DNA from: a candidate division FCPU426 bacterium | GTDB lineage: Bacteria; Oederibacteriota; Muellerivitia; Muellerivitales; Muellerivitaceae | Length of the DNA: 64,000 nucleotides | Direction: 5' to 3' | Assembly: GCA_003136635.1 (NCBI GenBank) | Contig: PLFD01000016.1 | Location: 33,032 to 97,031, forward strand | Shown here: piece after piece, positions 1 through 9,301 of the stretch | Position numbering within the stretch: position 1 is the stretch's first letter | Layout: each line of letters opens with the position of its first letter | The notes under the pieces: model-generated | What the model was told of the DNA's origin: nothing | The model's input: the letters and a program-made list of their open reading frames with translations, nothing else | The model's database searches: none | Position numbers and translations under genes: made by a program

Positions 1-118
1 CGGGGTAGCCGACGGGCCCGCCTCGGTTATCGACGAGCAGGTCACCAACGGTGTGGCGGTACGCATGGCGGTGCTCTATCTGCTCAAGGGCGAGAAAACG
101 CAAGGGGAGAACGCATGA
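1..118 (+). CDS. pyrB: aspartate carbamoyltransferase, C-terminal end (partial)
   Basis: Open at the left window edge; the frame runs from base 2 to a TGA at 116-118. The last 38 residues include the segment [18 protein letters not shown], which matches the conserved C-terminal helix of the ATCase catalytic chain (second step of de novo pyrimidine synthesis, carbamoyl phosphate plus aspartate to carbamoyl aspartate). The stop overlaps the pyrC start (ATGA), so the two are translationally coupled. Only the tail is visible, so the name rests on this motif plus the pyrC neighbour. Confidence 0.85.
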   Translation, partial: GVADGPASVIDEQVTNGVAVRMAVLYLLKGEKTQGENA

Positions 119-1398
119 AAAGCATCCTAATCCAAAACGGCCATGTGGTAGACCCGGCAAACCAAATTGATGGCGAAGCGGATGTATTTATCCAGGACGG
201 TAAAATCGTAAAAGTTGGCAAAGGGCTGAAAGTTAAAGCGGACCAGCTCATTAACGCCAAGGGAAAAATTGTCACTCCGGGTTTGGTGGATATCCATGTG
301 CATTTGCGAGAACCGGGGTTTGAATATAAAGAAACCATCGCCAGCGGAACTTTGGCGGCGGTAGCTGGCGGGGTGACCTCAGTAGCCTGCATGCCCAATA
401 CGAACCCTCCCATCGACGATCAGGCCATTGTTTACTTCATTAAGAGCAAGGCTGAAAAAGAAGGCCATTGCCATGTGTTCCCGGTGGGTTGTATTTCCAA
501 GCGCCGTGAAGGGGCTGAAATGTCCGAAGTGGGCGAGTTGAAAAAAGCCGGGGCGGTGGGTTTGTCCGACGACGGGGCGCCGATCATGAACGCCGAACTG
601 ATGCGCCGGGTAATGGAATACGCCAAGATGCACGACCTGGTGGTTATCGATCACTGCGAGGATATGGACCTTTCAAACAATGGTGTCATGAACGAAGGTC
701 ACGCTTCCACCGTCTTGGGTTTGCGGGGTATCCCTGCGGCTTCGGAAACGGTCATGGTGGCCCGCAATATCCTGCTGGCCGAAATGACTGGCGCTAAGTT
801 TCATGTGGCCCATATGTCGACGGCTGGTTCGGTGGAGCTGGTTCGACAAGCGAAGAAGAAGGGTTTAAACGTTACTGCCGAAACCGCCCCCCATTATTGG
901 AGCCTTTCGGATAAATCGATCAAAAACTACAACGCCAATTTCAAAATGAACCCACCCCTGCGCAGTGAAGAAGATGTGGCGGCCATTCGCAAAGCCTTAA
1001 AAGAAGGCATCATCGATTGTATCGCTACTGATCACGCGCCCCATTCTTCCACCGAAAAACAATGCGAGTTTGACGAAGCGGCTTTCGGTATCGTGGGTCT
1101 GGAAACCCTCTTCGCGGTCACTTACAGCCATCTGGTGGAGCCGGGTGTGGTTTCCTTGTCCCGGGCCATCGAATTACTGACCACCGCCCCCTCGAAGATT
1201 GTGGGTATCAACAAAGGCACCCTGTCCGAAGGGGTTGATGCCGATGTGGCTATCTTTGATATCACCACCGAAAAGAAAGTCGATGTGAACCAGTTTAAAA
1301 GCAAAGGGCGCAACTCGCCCTTCAACGGCTGGAACCTTAGGGGGTGGTGCGAATTGACGATAGTGAGTGGAGAAATAAAGTTTAAAAGTGGGGAATAA
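115..1398 (+). CDS. pyrC: dihydroorotase
   Basis: 427-residue amidohydrolase that cyclises carbamoyl aspartate to dihydroorotate. Metal ligands are visible as the HxH of [10 protein letters not shown] (about residue 60), the DDGAPI segment (about 150) typical of class I bacterial dihydroorotases that partner ATCase, and ATDHAPHS (about 305) near the C-terminus. Length is normal for the class I enzyme. The ATG overlaps the pyrB stop by four bases. The TAA stop touches the first base of a 17-bp inverted repeat that bounds the following S23-family unit, but the C-terminus looks intact. Confidence 0.96.
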   Translation: MKSILIQNGHVVDPANQIDGEADVFIQDGKIVKVGKGLKVKADQLINAKGKIVTPGLVDIHVHLREPGFEYKETIASGTLAAVAGGVTSVACMPNTNPPIDDQAIVYFIKSKAEKEGHCHVFPVGCISKRREGAEMSEVGELKKAGAVGLSDDGAPIMNAELMRRVMEYAKMHDLVVIDHCEDMDLSNNGVMNEGHASTVLGLRGIPAASETVMVARNILLAEMTGAKFHVAHMSTAGSVELVRQAKKKGLNVTAETAPHYWSLSDKSIKNYNANFKMNPPLRSEEDVAAIRKALKEGIIDCIATDHAPHSSTEKQCEFDEAAFGIVGLETLFAVTYSHLVEPGVVSLSRAIELLTTAPSKIVGINKGTLSEGVDADVAIFDITTEKKVDVNQFKSKGRNSPFNGWNLRGWCELTIVSGEIKFKSGE

Positions 1399-1870
1399 GT
1401 TAGAAGTTAGGAGTGGGGAGTTAGAAGTTTAAACCTTAAAGGCGAGGAATCGCGAATTGGCTACGAAGAGCATAGTTCAAGAAAAGAGCTTCACTTTTGC
1501 TTTGAAGATCGTCAAGTTGTATCAAGACCACAAGAAGAAGGGTGAATTTGTCCTGGCAAATCAGCTTTTAAGAAGTGGAACCAGTATTGGCGCCAATGTG
1601 GAAGAAGCTTTGGCGGCACAAACCAGGAAAGAGTTTCATTCCAAAATGACCATTTCGTTTAAGGAAGCCCGTGAGAGCCGTTATTGGCTGCGGTTGTTAA
1701 AGGCTTCTGGCTTGGTGACTTACGATTATTCCGATTGTTTGAAGGACGTTGAAGAATTGAACAGAATATTGTCAGCGATTACGAAAAGCACGAAGGAAGA
1801 AAAACAAGTTAGGAATTAGAAGTTAGAAGTGCGAAGTTAACTTCTAACTCCGAACTCCTAACTTCTAACT
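1398..1870. repeat. 17-bp inverted repeats bounding the S23-family gene
   Basis: AGTTAGAAGTTAGGAGT at 1398-1414 is perfectly inverted at 1854-1870, enclosing a 473-bp segment whose only gene is the four-helix-bundle ORF. The right side also holds a 10-bp perfect hairpin (AGTTAGAAGT at 1821-1830 with ACTTCTAACT at 1840-1849). Further copies of the same heptad-like TTAGAAG unit occur at 1419-1428 and 1811-1820. A near-identical 13-mer (AAAGGCGA G/C GAAT) lies at 1438-1450 and 1873-1885. The layout resembles a small non-autonomous mobile unit, or recombination around a dispersed repeat family; no transposase is encoded. Confidence 0.8.
1457..1819 (+). CDS. four-helix bundle protein, S23/23S rRNA intervening-sequence family
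   Basis: 120 residues, starting at TTG with GGCGAGGA upstream. Features of the S23 family are visible: an N-terminal helix of the SFxFALKIVKLYQ type, then LLRSGTSIGANVEEALAAQ, the FxxKMTISFKEARESRYWLRLL helix and a C-terminal EELNRILSAITKS helix. The family is found inside 23S rRNA intervening sequences and scattered in bacterial genomes, and is related to the Avd proteins of diversity-generating retroelements; its molecular role is unknown. It lies between pyrC and carA, which do not normally carry it, and is bounded by inverted repeats, so a recent insertion is likely. It still reads in the operon direction and need not be polar. Confidence 0.85.
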   Translation: MATKSIVQEKSFTFALKIVKLYQDHKKKGEFVLANQLLRSGTSIGANVEEALAAQTRKEFHSKMTISFKEARESRYWLRLLKASGLVTYDYSDCLKDVEELNRILSAITKSTKEEKQVRN

Positions 1871-1883
1871 GGAAAGGCGACGA

Positions 1884-3053
1884 ATGACGAAGATAGTGAA
1901 CAAAGCGATATTAGCACTCGAAGACGGCACTTGGTTCGAAGGCTACAGTTTCGGAGCGCAAGGCCAGTCATTTGGAGAAGTCGTTTTCAACACTTCCATG
2001 ACGGGCTATCAGGAAATTCTCACCGACCCTTCCTACTGTGGTCAGATCGTTACCATGACCTATCCGATGATCGGCAACACGGGCGTCAATCACGCCGATA
2101 TAGAATCCCGCAAACCCTTTTTATCCGGCTTTGTGGTTCGGGAATACTGCAAACACCCCTCCAATTATCGGATGACTAGCCATCTGGGTGATTATTTGCG
2201 AAAGAACAACATTATTGGTATCGAAGGCATTGATACCCGGGCTTTAACCGCTCATTTACGGCAATTTGGGGCTAAAAAAGGTGTTATTTCCACGACCGAA
2301 TTGAATCCTAAAAAGCTGGTCAAGCTAGCCAAGGATAGCGAAGGGTTGGTGGGCCGGGATTTGGTAAAAGAAGTCACCTGCGACAAGCCTTATCACTGGA
2401 CTGAGTTGCCTTATAACCTTGATCACGCTTCGTATAAACCGAGCGACCAACTGAACTTGGAAGGTTTAGAAACTTCGAAGCCTAAAATTAAAATCGCCGC
2501 CATGGACTACGGGATTAAATACAACATTTTGCGCCGTTTAGTGGCGGAGGGTTTTGACGTGACGGTTTTTCCCGCATCTACAAAGCCCAGCGATATTTTG
2601 AACTCGGGCGTGAAGGGCGTGTTTTTATCCAATGGCCCGGGCGATCCTGAAGCCGTTCCTTATGTGGTCGATACGATACGAGACCTGATTCACCGCAATA
2701 TTCCTATCTTCGGCATTTGTCTCGGCCATCAAATCCTGGGTCTGGCTTTGGGCGGCAAAACCTACAAGCTCAAGTTCGGCCATCGAGGCGGCAACCAGCC
2801 CGTTTTGAACCGCTTAAATAACAAAATTGAAATCACCAGCCAAAACCACGGCTTCTGCGTGGATGACGAAAGTTTGGATAAAGAACTGGTTATCTCAACC
2901 CACATTAACTTGAGCGACAACACCAGCGAAGGTTTGGCCATGAAAAACAAGCCGGTCTTCAGTGTGCAATATCATCCCGAGTCGTCACCGGGGCCGCATG
3001 ATTCGAGATATTTGTTTAAACAATTCAGAGAAATGATTGAAAAAAATGGATAG
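1884..3053 (+). CDS. carA: carbamoyl-phosphate synthase small subunit (glutaminase)
   Basis: 389 residues. Supplies ammonia from glutamine to CarB for carbamoyl phosphate. The N-terminal CarA domain contains FGEVVFNTSMTGYQEILTDPSY. The C-terminal class I amidotransferase domain has the nucleophile Cys in FGICLGHQILGLALGG (about 280) and the His/Glu pair in QYHPESSPGPHDS (about 362). The start follows GGAAAGGCGACG immediately beyond the right inverted repeat. The small ORF at 3046 overlaps its last eight bases, and carB follows after a 161-bp gap. Confidence 0.97.
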   Translation: MTKIVNKAILALEDGTWFEGYSFGAQGQSFGEVVFNTSMTGYQEILTDPSYCGQIVTMTYPMIGNTGVNHADIESRKPFLSGFVVREYCKHPSNYRMTSHLGDYLRKNNIIGIEGIDTRALTAHLRQFGAKKGVISTTELNPKKLVKLAKDSEGLVGRDLVKEVTCDKPYHWTELPYNLDHASYKPSDQLNLEGLETSKPKIKIAAMDYGIKYNILRRLVAEGFDVTVFPASTKPSDILNSGVKGVFLSNGPGDPEAVPYVVDTIRDLIHRNIPIFGICLGHQILGLALGGKTYKLKFGHRGGNQPVLNRLNNKIEITSQNHGFCVDDESLDKELVISTHINLSDNTSEGLAMKNKPVFSVQYHPESSPGPHDSRYLFKQFREMIEKNG

Positions 3054-3144
3054 GCTTAAAAGACTTAAGATAAAAACTTGGAATTTTATTGTTGTTTTAA
3101 TTCTAGGTATTTTTGTTTTGGTTTATGTGTTAATTCGTAAATAG
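3046..3144 (+). CDS. 32-residue single-pass membrane mini-protein between carA and carB
   Basis: Not recognised as any known family. The ATG lies eight bases inside carA and the TAG is at 3142-3144. The product begins MDRLKRLKIKTWN, a basic amphipathic head, followed by an uninterrupted hydrophobic run of 17 residues (FIVVLILGIFVLVYVLI) and a C-terminal RK. This is the composition of a real small single-pass protein with the N-terminus inside. There is only a weak ribosome site (AGAGA), but overlap with carA would allow coupling. It is below usual annotation length cut-offs. It could be a chance A/T-rich ORF; conservation between carA and carB in relatives would decide. Confidence 0.5.
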   Translation: MDRLKRLKIKTWNFIVVLILGIFVLVYVLIRK

Positions 3145-3214
3145 CAAGAATGTGCCAGTGCACAAGTTAGAAAACGCTGGCTTTACGCAAATTCAATGGA
3201 GACGCTAGGACTTT

Positions 3215-6200
3215 ATGCCAAAACGAACTGACATCAAAAAAATCATGGTTATCGGGGCAGGTCCCATCATTATTGGGCAGGCCTGCGAGTTTGATTACTC
3301 CGGCACCCAGGGTTGCAAAGCGCTCAAAGAAGAGGGTTATGAAGTTATCTTGATTAACTCCAACCCGGCCACCATCATGACCGACCCGGAATTTGCTCAC
3401 CGCACCTATATCGAACCTATTACCCCGGAAGTTGTTGCCAAGATTATCGAAAAAGAACGTCCAGACGCTTTGTTGCCTACTTTGGGTGGTCAGACAGCTT
3501 TGAATACGGCTGTGGCTTTGGCTGAAAAGGGAGTGCTGAACGAATTTAAAGTGGAACTCATCGGCGCCAATCTGGCCGCCATTAAAAAGGCCGAAGACCG
3601 CCAGCTTTTTAAAGAAGCCATGCTGAAAATCGGTCTCGACCTGCCGAAATCCCTCACGGTTAATACGCTGGAAGACGGAATTGGGTTTGCTGAAGGGAAT
3701 GGTTATCCCGTCATTATCCGACCCGCCTTTACTCTGGGTGGTACGGGCGGCGGTATTGCTTATAACCGCCAGGAATTTGAGGAAATTCTCTCTAAGGGTC
3801 TCGACCTTTCACCCATCCACCAATGCTTGGTTGAGGAATCAGCTCTGGGCTGGAAAGAATACGAAATGGAGGTCATGCGCGACCTCAAGGATAACGTGGT
3901 CATCATCTGCTCCATCGAAAACATGGACCCGATGGGTATCCATACGGGGGATTCGGTAACAGTCGCTCCGGCCCAAACCCTGACAGATAAAGAATATCAA
4001 CGTATGCGCGACGCCTCGATTGCCTGCATCCGGGAAATTGGGGTGGATACGGGCGGTTCGAACATCCAATTCGGTGTGGACCCGAAAACGGGCCGCATGA
4101 TCGTGATTGAAATGAATCCCCGGGTATCCCGTTCTTCCGCCCTGGCCTCCAAGGCCACGGGCTTTCCCATTGCTAAAATCGCCGCCAAGTTGGCGGTGGG
4201 TTACACGCTCGATGAACTTTTTAACGACATTACCCGCTATACCAAAGCGGCTTTTGAGCCGTCCATTGACTACGTAGTCACTAAGATTCCCCGGTTCACT
4301 TTCGAAAAGTTTCCTGACGCCGATGATCTTTTGAATACCTCCATGAAGAGCGTAGGGGAAACTATGTCCATCGGTCGGACGTTTAAAGAAAGCTACCAGA
4401 AAGCCATTCGATCCATGGAAACGGGAACGATCGGTTATGGCGCGGATGGGCGTGAGTATAAGCAAGGCCGCTGGATTAAAACCGGAGCCCGCAAGCCTGG
4501 CCGTATGCCAGGAGACGCCTTGAACGCCCAATTGGGCAAACCGACTTCCCAGCGGCATTTCTTTATCCGCCAGGCAATGTGTCAGGGTTATGACGTGGAC
4601 AAAATTTACAAACTGACAGCCATTGATCCCTGGTTCTTGAACGAACTCAAAGAGATTGTGGACTTGGAACGGGAACTAGAAAAATCCACCGCCAAAAAAG
4701 GGAAGTTGAAAGCGAAATTGCCGGCGGATTTGCTGCGCCGGGCCAAGTCGCTGGGCTTTTCCGACGCCCAATTGGCTTTCTTATGCGGTGTCAAAGAACA
4801 CATGATCCGCAATTACCGCAAAATGAATAAGGTGACACCCGTTTATAAAATGGTGGATACCTGCGCGGCGGAGTTTGAAGCTTTTACTCCTTATCTCTAT
4901 TCCACTTACGAATTAGGCAAGTCCTCGTTTGCCGGTAAAGATACCGAATCGGCCCCGACCAAACAAAACAAGATCATGATTCTGGGCGGCGGGCCCAACC
5001 GTATCGGGCAGGGTATTGAGTTTGACTATTGCTGTGTGCACGGCGCTTTCGCACTTCGGGAAGACGGCTACGAAGTCATTATGGTCAACAACAACCCCGA
5101 AACGGTTTCAACCGACTATGACACCTCGAACCGTCTTTATTTTGAACCTCTGACCTTTGAGGATGTGATGAACATTGTGGACCGTGAAAAGCCCAAGGGT
5201 GTCATTGTTCAGTTTGGCGGCCAAACGCCCCTGAAACTGGCCGTTCCCCTTAAAAAAGCCGGGGTTCCGATTATCGGCACATCACCCGAATCCATCGACA
5301 TTGCGGAAGACCGCAAATTATTTGGGGCTATGCTCAAACGCCTCAAGATACGCCAGCCCGACAACGGCATCGCCATGAATGTCAAACAGGCCAAGCCGGT
5401 AGCCCGCAAAGTGGGCTATCCTGTAGTGGTTCGTCCTTCGTATGTGCTGGGGGGAAGGGCGATGGAGATTGTTTATGACGAATCCTCGCTGGATGAGTTT
5501 GTGCAGAAAGCGGCTGAAGCCGCGCCGGACAAACCCATTTTGATCGATCATTTTTTGGAAGACGCTTTGGAGGTGGATGTGGATTGCGTATCCGATGGCA
5601 AAGAAGTGGTGATTGCCGGGATTATGGAACACATTGAAGAGGCGGGGATTCACTCGGGCGATTCGGCCTGTGTTATTCCGCCTTATACCCTTCGGGAAGA
5701 CCAGCTTGAAAACATCCGCAAATACACCAAAGAAATGGCTCTCAGTTTAAAAGTGAAGGGTTTAATGAACGTTCAGTACGCCATTAAGAACGATATGGTT
5801 TATGTATTGGAAGTAAACCCCCGGGCTTCGCGGACGGTGCCTTTTGTTTCCAAAGTCACCGGCTTGCCTTGGGCCAAGGTGGCCGCCCGCATTATGTCGG
5901 GAAAGACTATTTCCCAGCTCAAAGTGAAGGAAGTTTCTTATCTTAAACATATCGCGGTTAAAGAAGCGGTGTTTCCTTTCAACCGGTTCCCCGGAGTGGA
6001 TACGGTGTTGGGTCCCGAAATGAAATCGACGGGTGAAGTGATGGGGATTGATCAGGATTTTGGTATGGCTTTCGCGAAAAGCCAGATGGGAGCCAATTCC
6101 TCATTGCCCCTTAAGGGAACCGTATTCGTGACGGTCAAAAACAAAGACAAGCGGGCGGTGATTTTTATCGCCAAGCGTTTGACCGATATGGGTTTCAAAT

Positions 6201-6511
6201 TGGTGGCGACCCAAGGAACGGCGCAAGCTTTAACCAGCAACGGCATGGAAGTGACAATCGTTCGTAAGGTGCATGAGGGTCGCCCCAATGTGGTGGACTT
6301 GATTAAAAATGGGGAAGTGCATTTGATTATGAATACGCCCGCGGGCAAAGGCCCCCGGTCGGATGATTTCCAAATTCGACGGACCGCCGTGGTTTACGGC
6401 GTTCCCTGTATCACCACGCTTTCAGCCTGCGCTGCCGCCACGAACGGCATTGAGGCTTTAAAGAAGCGCGAAATGAAGGTCAAATCCCTCCAGGAATATC
6501 ACAACCTCTGA
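3215..6511 (+). CDS. carB: carbamoyl-phosphate synthase large subunit
   Basis: 1098 residues, the usual length. Makes carbamoyl phosphate from bicarbonate, 2 ATP and ammonia delivered by CarA. Two homologous ATP-grasp halves are visible: the first opens with [20 protein letters not shown] and has [12 protein letters not shown] and [18 protein letters not shown]; the second opens with [19 protein letters not shown] (about 590) and has [15 protein letters not shown] and [18 protein letters not shown]. The C-terminal MGS-like regulatory domain (from about 960) is complete. The ATG has a poor ribosome site (GCTAGGA); the gap to carA contains a small TGTGC/GCACA hairpin. Confidence 0.97.
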   Translation: MPKRTDIKKIMVIGAGPIIIGQACEFDYSGTQGCKALKEEGYEVILINSNPATIMTDPEFAHRTYIEPITPEVVAKIIEKERPDALLPTLGGQTALNTAVALAEKGVLNEFKVELIGANLAAIKKAEDRQLFKEAMLKIGLDLPKSLTVNTLEDGIGFAEGNGYPVIIRPAFTLGGTGGGIAYNRQEFEEILSKGLDLSPIHQCLVEESALGWKEYEMEVMRDLKDNVVIICSIENMDPMGIHTGDSVTVAPAQTLTDKEYQRMRDASIACIREIGVDTGGSNIQFGVDPKTGRMIVIEMNPRVSRSSALASKATGFPIAKIAAKLAVGYTLDELFNDITRYTKAAFEPSIDYVVTKIPRFTFEKFPDADDLLNTSMKSVGETMSIGRTFKESYQKAIRSMETGTIGYGADGREYKQGRWIKTGARKPGRMPGDALNAQLGKPTSQRHFFIRQAMCQGYDVDKIYKLTAIDPWFLNELKEIVDLERELEKSTAKKGKLKAKLPADLLRRAKSLGFSDAQLAFLCGVKEHMIRNYRKMNKVTPVYKMVDTCAAEFEAFTPYLYSTYELGKSSFAGKDTESAPTKQNKIMILGGGPNRIGQGIEFDYCCVHGAFALREDGYEVIMVNNNPETVSTDYDTSNRLYFEPLTFEDVMNIVDREKPKGVIVQFGGQTPLKLAVPLKKAGVPIIGTSPESIDIAEDRKLFGAMLKRLKIRQPDNGIAMNVKQAKPVARKVGYPVVVRPSYVLGGRAMEIVYDESSLDEFVQKAAEAAPDKPILIDHFLEDALEVDVDCVSDGKEVVIAGIMEHIEEAGIHSGDSACVIPPYTLREDQLENIRKYTKEMALSLKVKGLMNVQYAIKNDMVYVLEVNPRASRTVPFVSKVTGLPWAKVAARIMSGKTISQLKVKEVSYLKHIAVKEAVFPFNRFPGVDTVLGPEMKSTGEVMGIDQDFGMAFAKSQMGANSSLPLKGTVFVTVKNKDKRAVIFIAKRLTDMGFKLVATQGTAQALTSNGMEVTIVRKVHEGRPNVVDLIKNGEVHLIMNTPAGKGPRSDDFQIRRTAVVYGVPCITTLSACAAATNGIEALKKREMKVKSLQEYHNL

Positions 6512-6624
6512 TTTTCTGGAAATCGGGAAACCTGCTTATTTGGGCCGGTTTTCCTATGCAACTTCTTCCTCTGGGTATTCGTCTTATATACAAGAAGCGA
6601 ATAAATCTTAAACGGAGGGTTTTT

Positions 6625-6846
6625 ATGAAAAAGTTAATCACTCTTTTGGTTCTGATTCTCGCCATGGCTTCCACCACTTTCGCCGAGGCTAATGTTTGTG
6701 TTTCCGCTTATTACCCGGCACATTATCACCGGATTTATGTTCCTGCCCGGGCCGCCCGTCATTGGGTTCCGGGATATGGGTGGACAGTTTATGGTCCTGC
6801 TCACCGCATTCTGGTTTGGAACCGTTATCACCACTGCTGGATGTAA
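6625..6846 (+). CDS. small secreted Tyr/His-rich protein
   Basis: 73 residues from the ATG that follows AACGGAGGG; an in-frame upstream extension is ignored because this ribosome site is strong. A clear signal peptide (MKKLITLLVLILAMA, cleavage expected after TFA) leaves a mature chain of about 50 residues dominated by Tyr, His, Trp, Pro and Arg, with motifs such as RHWVPGYGWTVYGP that recall the YxPGHW-type repeats seen in small periplasmic proteins. Function unknown; the aromatic/His content might bind metal or polysaccharide. It is a monocistronic gene ended by the terminator at 6871-6909. Confidence 0.75.
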   Translation: MKKLITLLVLILAMASTTFAEANVCVSAYYPAHYHRIYVPARAARHWVPGYGWTVYGPAHRILVWNRYHHCWM

Positions 6847-6870
6847 CCGCTGATTTTTGCGGCACTGTCT

Positions 6871-6909
6871 GGCCCGGTCTTCATCCCAAAGATGATGCCG
6901 GGCTTTTTT
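6871..6909 (+). terminator. rho-independent terminator after the small secreted protein
   Basis: GCCCGG at 6872-6877 pairs with CCGGGC at 6898-6903, extended by CATC/GATG near the loop, and is followed by six T. It separates the secreted-protein gene from the adenosyltransferase gene and argues against the longer upstream start of the latter. Confidence 0.7.
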
Positions 6910-6951
6910 GTGGCCTATTTACTTTCATGTCAGCCTGCTAGAATTCCTTCC

Positions 6952-7500
6952 ATGGAAAATCGCTTTCACGTTTATTACGGCTACGGTAAAGGCAAAACTA
7001 CCTCAGTTATCGGTTTGGCGGTTCGAGCCTTGGGCGCTGCTAAAAAAGTGGCGCTGATTCAATTTGATAAGGGTTACGACGGCGTCAACGAACATTATTC
7101 GGAACGCAAAATTTTGCGAGGTTTTTCCAATCTTCAACTTTTCCCCTTCGGTAAAGAACGGGTTTTGGGAAAAAACGCTTTTCGCTTTAAAAATGAGCCC
7201 GGTGATTTTGAGGAAGCTCAAAAAGCGTTAGCCAAGGCGAAAGAACTATTGATAAGCGGGCAGGTTGATCTTTTGATTTTGGATGAGATTTTGGCCGCGG
7301 TTATGTGCAAGCTAATCGCGCCCGAAGATGTCATGGGGTTGATAGAAATGTATAACCAGAACCGCCATTGTGAATTAGTCATGACCGGTCATCAGGTCTG
7401 GCCTGAACTTGTTGAAAAGGCCGATCTGGTCACGGAAATGCGCAAGGAAAAGCATTACTTCGATCAAAAAGTTCTTTCAAAAGAAGGCATTGAGTTTTGA
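6952..7500 (+). CDS. cobO: cob(I)yrinic acid a,c-diamide adenosyltransferase (CobA/CobO/BtuR type)
   Basis: 182 residues from ATG 6952. The P-loop YYGYGKGKTTSVIGLAVRAL lies at the N-terminus, followed by VALIQFDKG, and the Walker-B-like LLILDEILAAV lies about residue 110, with MTGHQVWPELVEKADLVTEM near the end, all standard for the CobA/CobO family that adds the 5'-deoxyadenosyl group to corrinoid. The frame is open 20 codons further upstream, but that region is inside the preceding terminator. The stop overlaps the TTG of the next gene, so it heads a three-gene overlapping cluster. No cobalamin riboswitch is visible upstream. Confidence 0.9.
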   Translation: MENRFHVYYGYGKGKTTSVIGLAVRALGAAKKVALIQFDKGYDGVNEHYSERKILRGFSNLQLFPFGKERVLGKNAFRFKNEPGDFEEAQKALAKAKELLISGQVDLLILDEILAAVMCKLIAPEDVMGLIEMYNQNRHCELVMTGHQVWPELVEKADLVTEMRKEKHYFDQKVLSKEGIEF

Positions 7501-8144
7501 AAACCAGACTTCTTTATTCTTCCAAACCATACTTTGTTTTGGCAGCTCTTTTTTCTCTCGTTCCTGTGCTTAATAACAAATATCCCGCTTTATTTTTTCC
7601 ATCGGCGCCGGAGGGGTGGGTCACGATTATCGCGACTGGGGCCGGCATTTACGCCGCATTTAAAGGGTTAGGCTACGCATGGGCTCTCATTCAAGCCCGC
7701 GCGGAAGCGAAAGCCTGGATTGTTCAGGTGGCTCAAAATCGAAAAGTGATTGAAAATCCCGATCCCAATGATGTGATTAATGCCGGTCGTTCCGTAACCC
7801 GCTTAGTTCGCAACGTGGACGAAGATTTGAGAGAGATTGGACCCGATTTCAGCTGGGAGTCTTTAGGCCGACTGGAACATTATTTGACTGAGCTTTTGAT
7901 GGAAGTGGACGATGAAGAAAAAGCTAAAATCCGTTTGGGTATTGTGGGCATTTATATTGGCGAAACGCTTTGCCGGTCGAAAGGCTGGGAATGGTTTTTT
8001 AAGCCGGACACTTCCTTGAAACAGTTTTTGTTTTTACCGTCGGTTATTCGTAAGAACGGAAAAGTAATTGATCCTTTTGAGACGGCAGCCAATGCCTTTA
8101 ACGAAAAAAAATCCCTGTCCCGTTTTTTAAGCGGCCTGCAATGA
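7497..8144 (+). CDS. membrane-anchored protein of unknown function
   Basis: 215 residues, TTG start overlapping the cobO stop. Two hydrophobic segments lie at the N-terminus (about 11-27 and 41-65: FVLAALFSLVPVL, WVTIIATGAGIYAAFKGLGYAW), so about 150 residues are probably cytoplasmic. The soluble part contains helix-rich sequence and the segment GIVGIYIGETLCRSKGWEWFF, which loosely resembles the LGxYlGe...W pattern of DUF3806-like proteins, but I do not recognise the family. It is locked between cobO and the HExxH protein by overlaps at both ends, suggesting co-translation rather than a clear functional link to cobalamin. Confidence 0.65.
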   Translation: MKTRLLYSSKPYFVLAALFSLVPVLNNKYPALFFPSAPEGWVTIIATGAGIYAAFKGLGYAWALIQARAEAKAWIVQVAQNRKVIENPDPNDVINAGRSVTRLVRNVDEDLREIGPDFSWESLGRLEHYLTELLMEVDDEEKAKIRLGIVGIYIGETLCRSKGWEWFFKPDTSLKQFLFLPSVIRKNGKVIDPFETAANAFNEKKSLSRFLSGLQ

Positions 8145-8809
8145 AATGGATTGCCTTTCTGTTGATGGTCGCGGTTTCCACTCCTCTTTACGCGATGGAT
8201 TGCGATGGCGACCGCCATTTCAATCCGCATTCCGTCATTCACGTTGTTACCGATCCCATTCAAGTCCGCTATTTTCACGACCATTCCACCGCTCAAATTG
8301 AGGAAATGCGGAATATCAAATTCCATAACCGACGGCTTCATAATCCCGGCGTTACTTTGGCGGAGCATGAATTCAAGATGGATTATCAGGTCGGGGGATT
8401 AGAGCATCCCAATCAAGACGGCTTCTGCGTCTGGGTCGATTCGATCAACGTCAGCTTTTCTTACGCTCAAATGGATGTTTATATTTCCAGTAATTATCCG
8501 GAAGGAACCTGTCCCTACCAGGTTATTTTGAATCACGAGAACCAGCATGTGGCTATCGACCAAAGGGTTTTAGCGAAATACAGAGCGATAGTTGAAAGAG
8601 CGCTACGTAAAAGTCGGGCTATTCCGACTAAGGCCCATCCCATGAGCGTGGTTTCCATGAATAACGGGAAAGCGGTTATTGACGCCCGGTTGAATCGGAT
8701 TGTGAACCCGATTTTGGCGACCTATAAAAAGGAAATCACCCGGGAAAATGGAAAAATCGATACTCCGGCTAACTACCGAAGAACCCAGGCTCTTTGCAAT
8801 AATTGGTAA
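8141..8809 (+). CDS. secreted putative zinc metallopeptidase (HExxH)
   Basis: 222 residues. A signal peptide (MKWIAFLLMVAVSTPLYA) is followed by a mature domain with a zincin-type motif HENQH at residues 132-136 in the context QVILNHENQHVAID. Two Cys before it (FCVWVD about 97, TCPY about 124) may form a disulfide. No gluzincin third ligand is obvious; D140 or a distal His could serve. I do not recognise the exact family. The ATG overlaps the upstream gene by four bases. Predicted activity is inferred from the motif only. Confidence 0.65.
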   Translation: MKWIAFLLMVAVSTPLYAMDCDGDRHFNPHSVIHVVTDPIQVRYFHDHSTAQIEEMRNIKFHNRRLHNPGVTLAEHEFKMDYQVGGLEHPNQDGFCVWVDSINVSFSYAQMDVYISSNYPEGTCPYQVILNHENQHVAIDQRVLAKYRAIVERALRKSRAIPTKAHPMSVVSMNNGKAVIDARLNRIVNPILATYKKEITRENGKIDTPANYRRTQALCNNW

Positions 8810-8826
8810 TCACACCGTCTGGACAT

Positions 8827-8860
8827 AAAAAAAGCCCCCGGGGTTTCCCCCGGAGGCTTT
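8827..8860 (-). terminator. terminator of the cold-shock gene
   Basis: GC-rich hairpin, CCCCCGGGG/CCCCCGG with loop at about 8843-8846, flanked on the plus strand by seven A (8827-8833), which read as a T-run on the minus strand. It directly follows the csp stop and lies tail-to-tail with the metallopeptidase gene, so it may also stop plus-strand transcription weakly. Confidence 0.8.
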
Positions 8861-8875
8861 CGTGAATCCGTAAAA

Positions 8876-9076
8876 TTATATTTTACGGACGTTCTCGGCC
8901 TTGAGACCCTTATCACCTTGTGAAACTTCAAATTCCACGCGGTCCCCTTCATTCAGGGACTTAAATCCGTCTGATTGAATTGACGAAAAGTGGACGAATA
9001 CGTCCTCGCCTCCGTCTTGGGAGATGAAACCAAAACCCTTCTCATTCTTAAACCACTTCACTGTACCTTGTGCCAT
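8876..9076 (-). CDS. cold-shock domain protein
   Basis: 66 residues, a complete CspA-family OB fold that binds single-stranded RNA/DNA. RNP1 is seen as KGFGFI (residues 13-18) and RNP2 as VFVHF (26-30); the start [10 protein letters not shown] is characteristic. Read on the minus strand between two plus-strand groups, with its own promoter (9148-9176) and terminator (8827-8860). The leader of roughly 65 bases contains a GGAAGCTTAGCTTTCC near-palindrome that could fold, as in cold-shock mRNAs. Confidence 0.95.
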   Translation of the reverse strand: MAQGTVKWFKNEKGFGFISQDGGEDVFVHFSSIQSDGFKSLNEGDRVEFEVSQGDKGLKAENVRKI

Positions 9077-9147
9077 GCTGCAACAACCTTTCTACAAAAC
9101 CAAAAATTTAAAATCTCCAAGGAAAGCTAAGCTTCCAGGGAGTCAAA

Positions 9148-9176
9148 ATCATACTAGAAAACATCCGAAAAGGTAA
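9148..9176 (-). promoter_or_regulatory. predicted sigma-70-type promoter of the cold-shock gene
   Basis: On the minus strand TTACCT (9171-9176) and TATGAT (9148-9153) are separated by 17 bases. The implied transcript has a leader of about 65 bases before the ATG. Prediction from consensus only. Confidence 0.45.
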
Positions 9177-9301
9177 CAAAACCTTTAAAAAGGACACAAT
9201 CCGGTAGGACTTATAAATTAAAATTAAAAATGAATTTTCGGTTATTCAAGCAAGCAAGGGCCATTTTAAATGAAGGACGATTCGTTTAAACTGCGGAGCC
9301 A

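Noticed and set aside
6847..6951. Cobalamin riboswitch before the adenosyltransferase
   Set aside because: The spacer is only about 105 bases and holds a terminator; no B12-box-like sequence.
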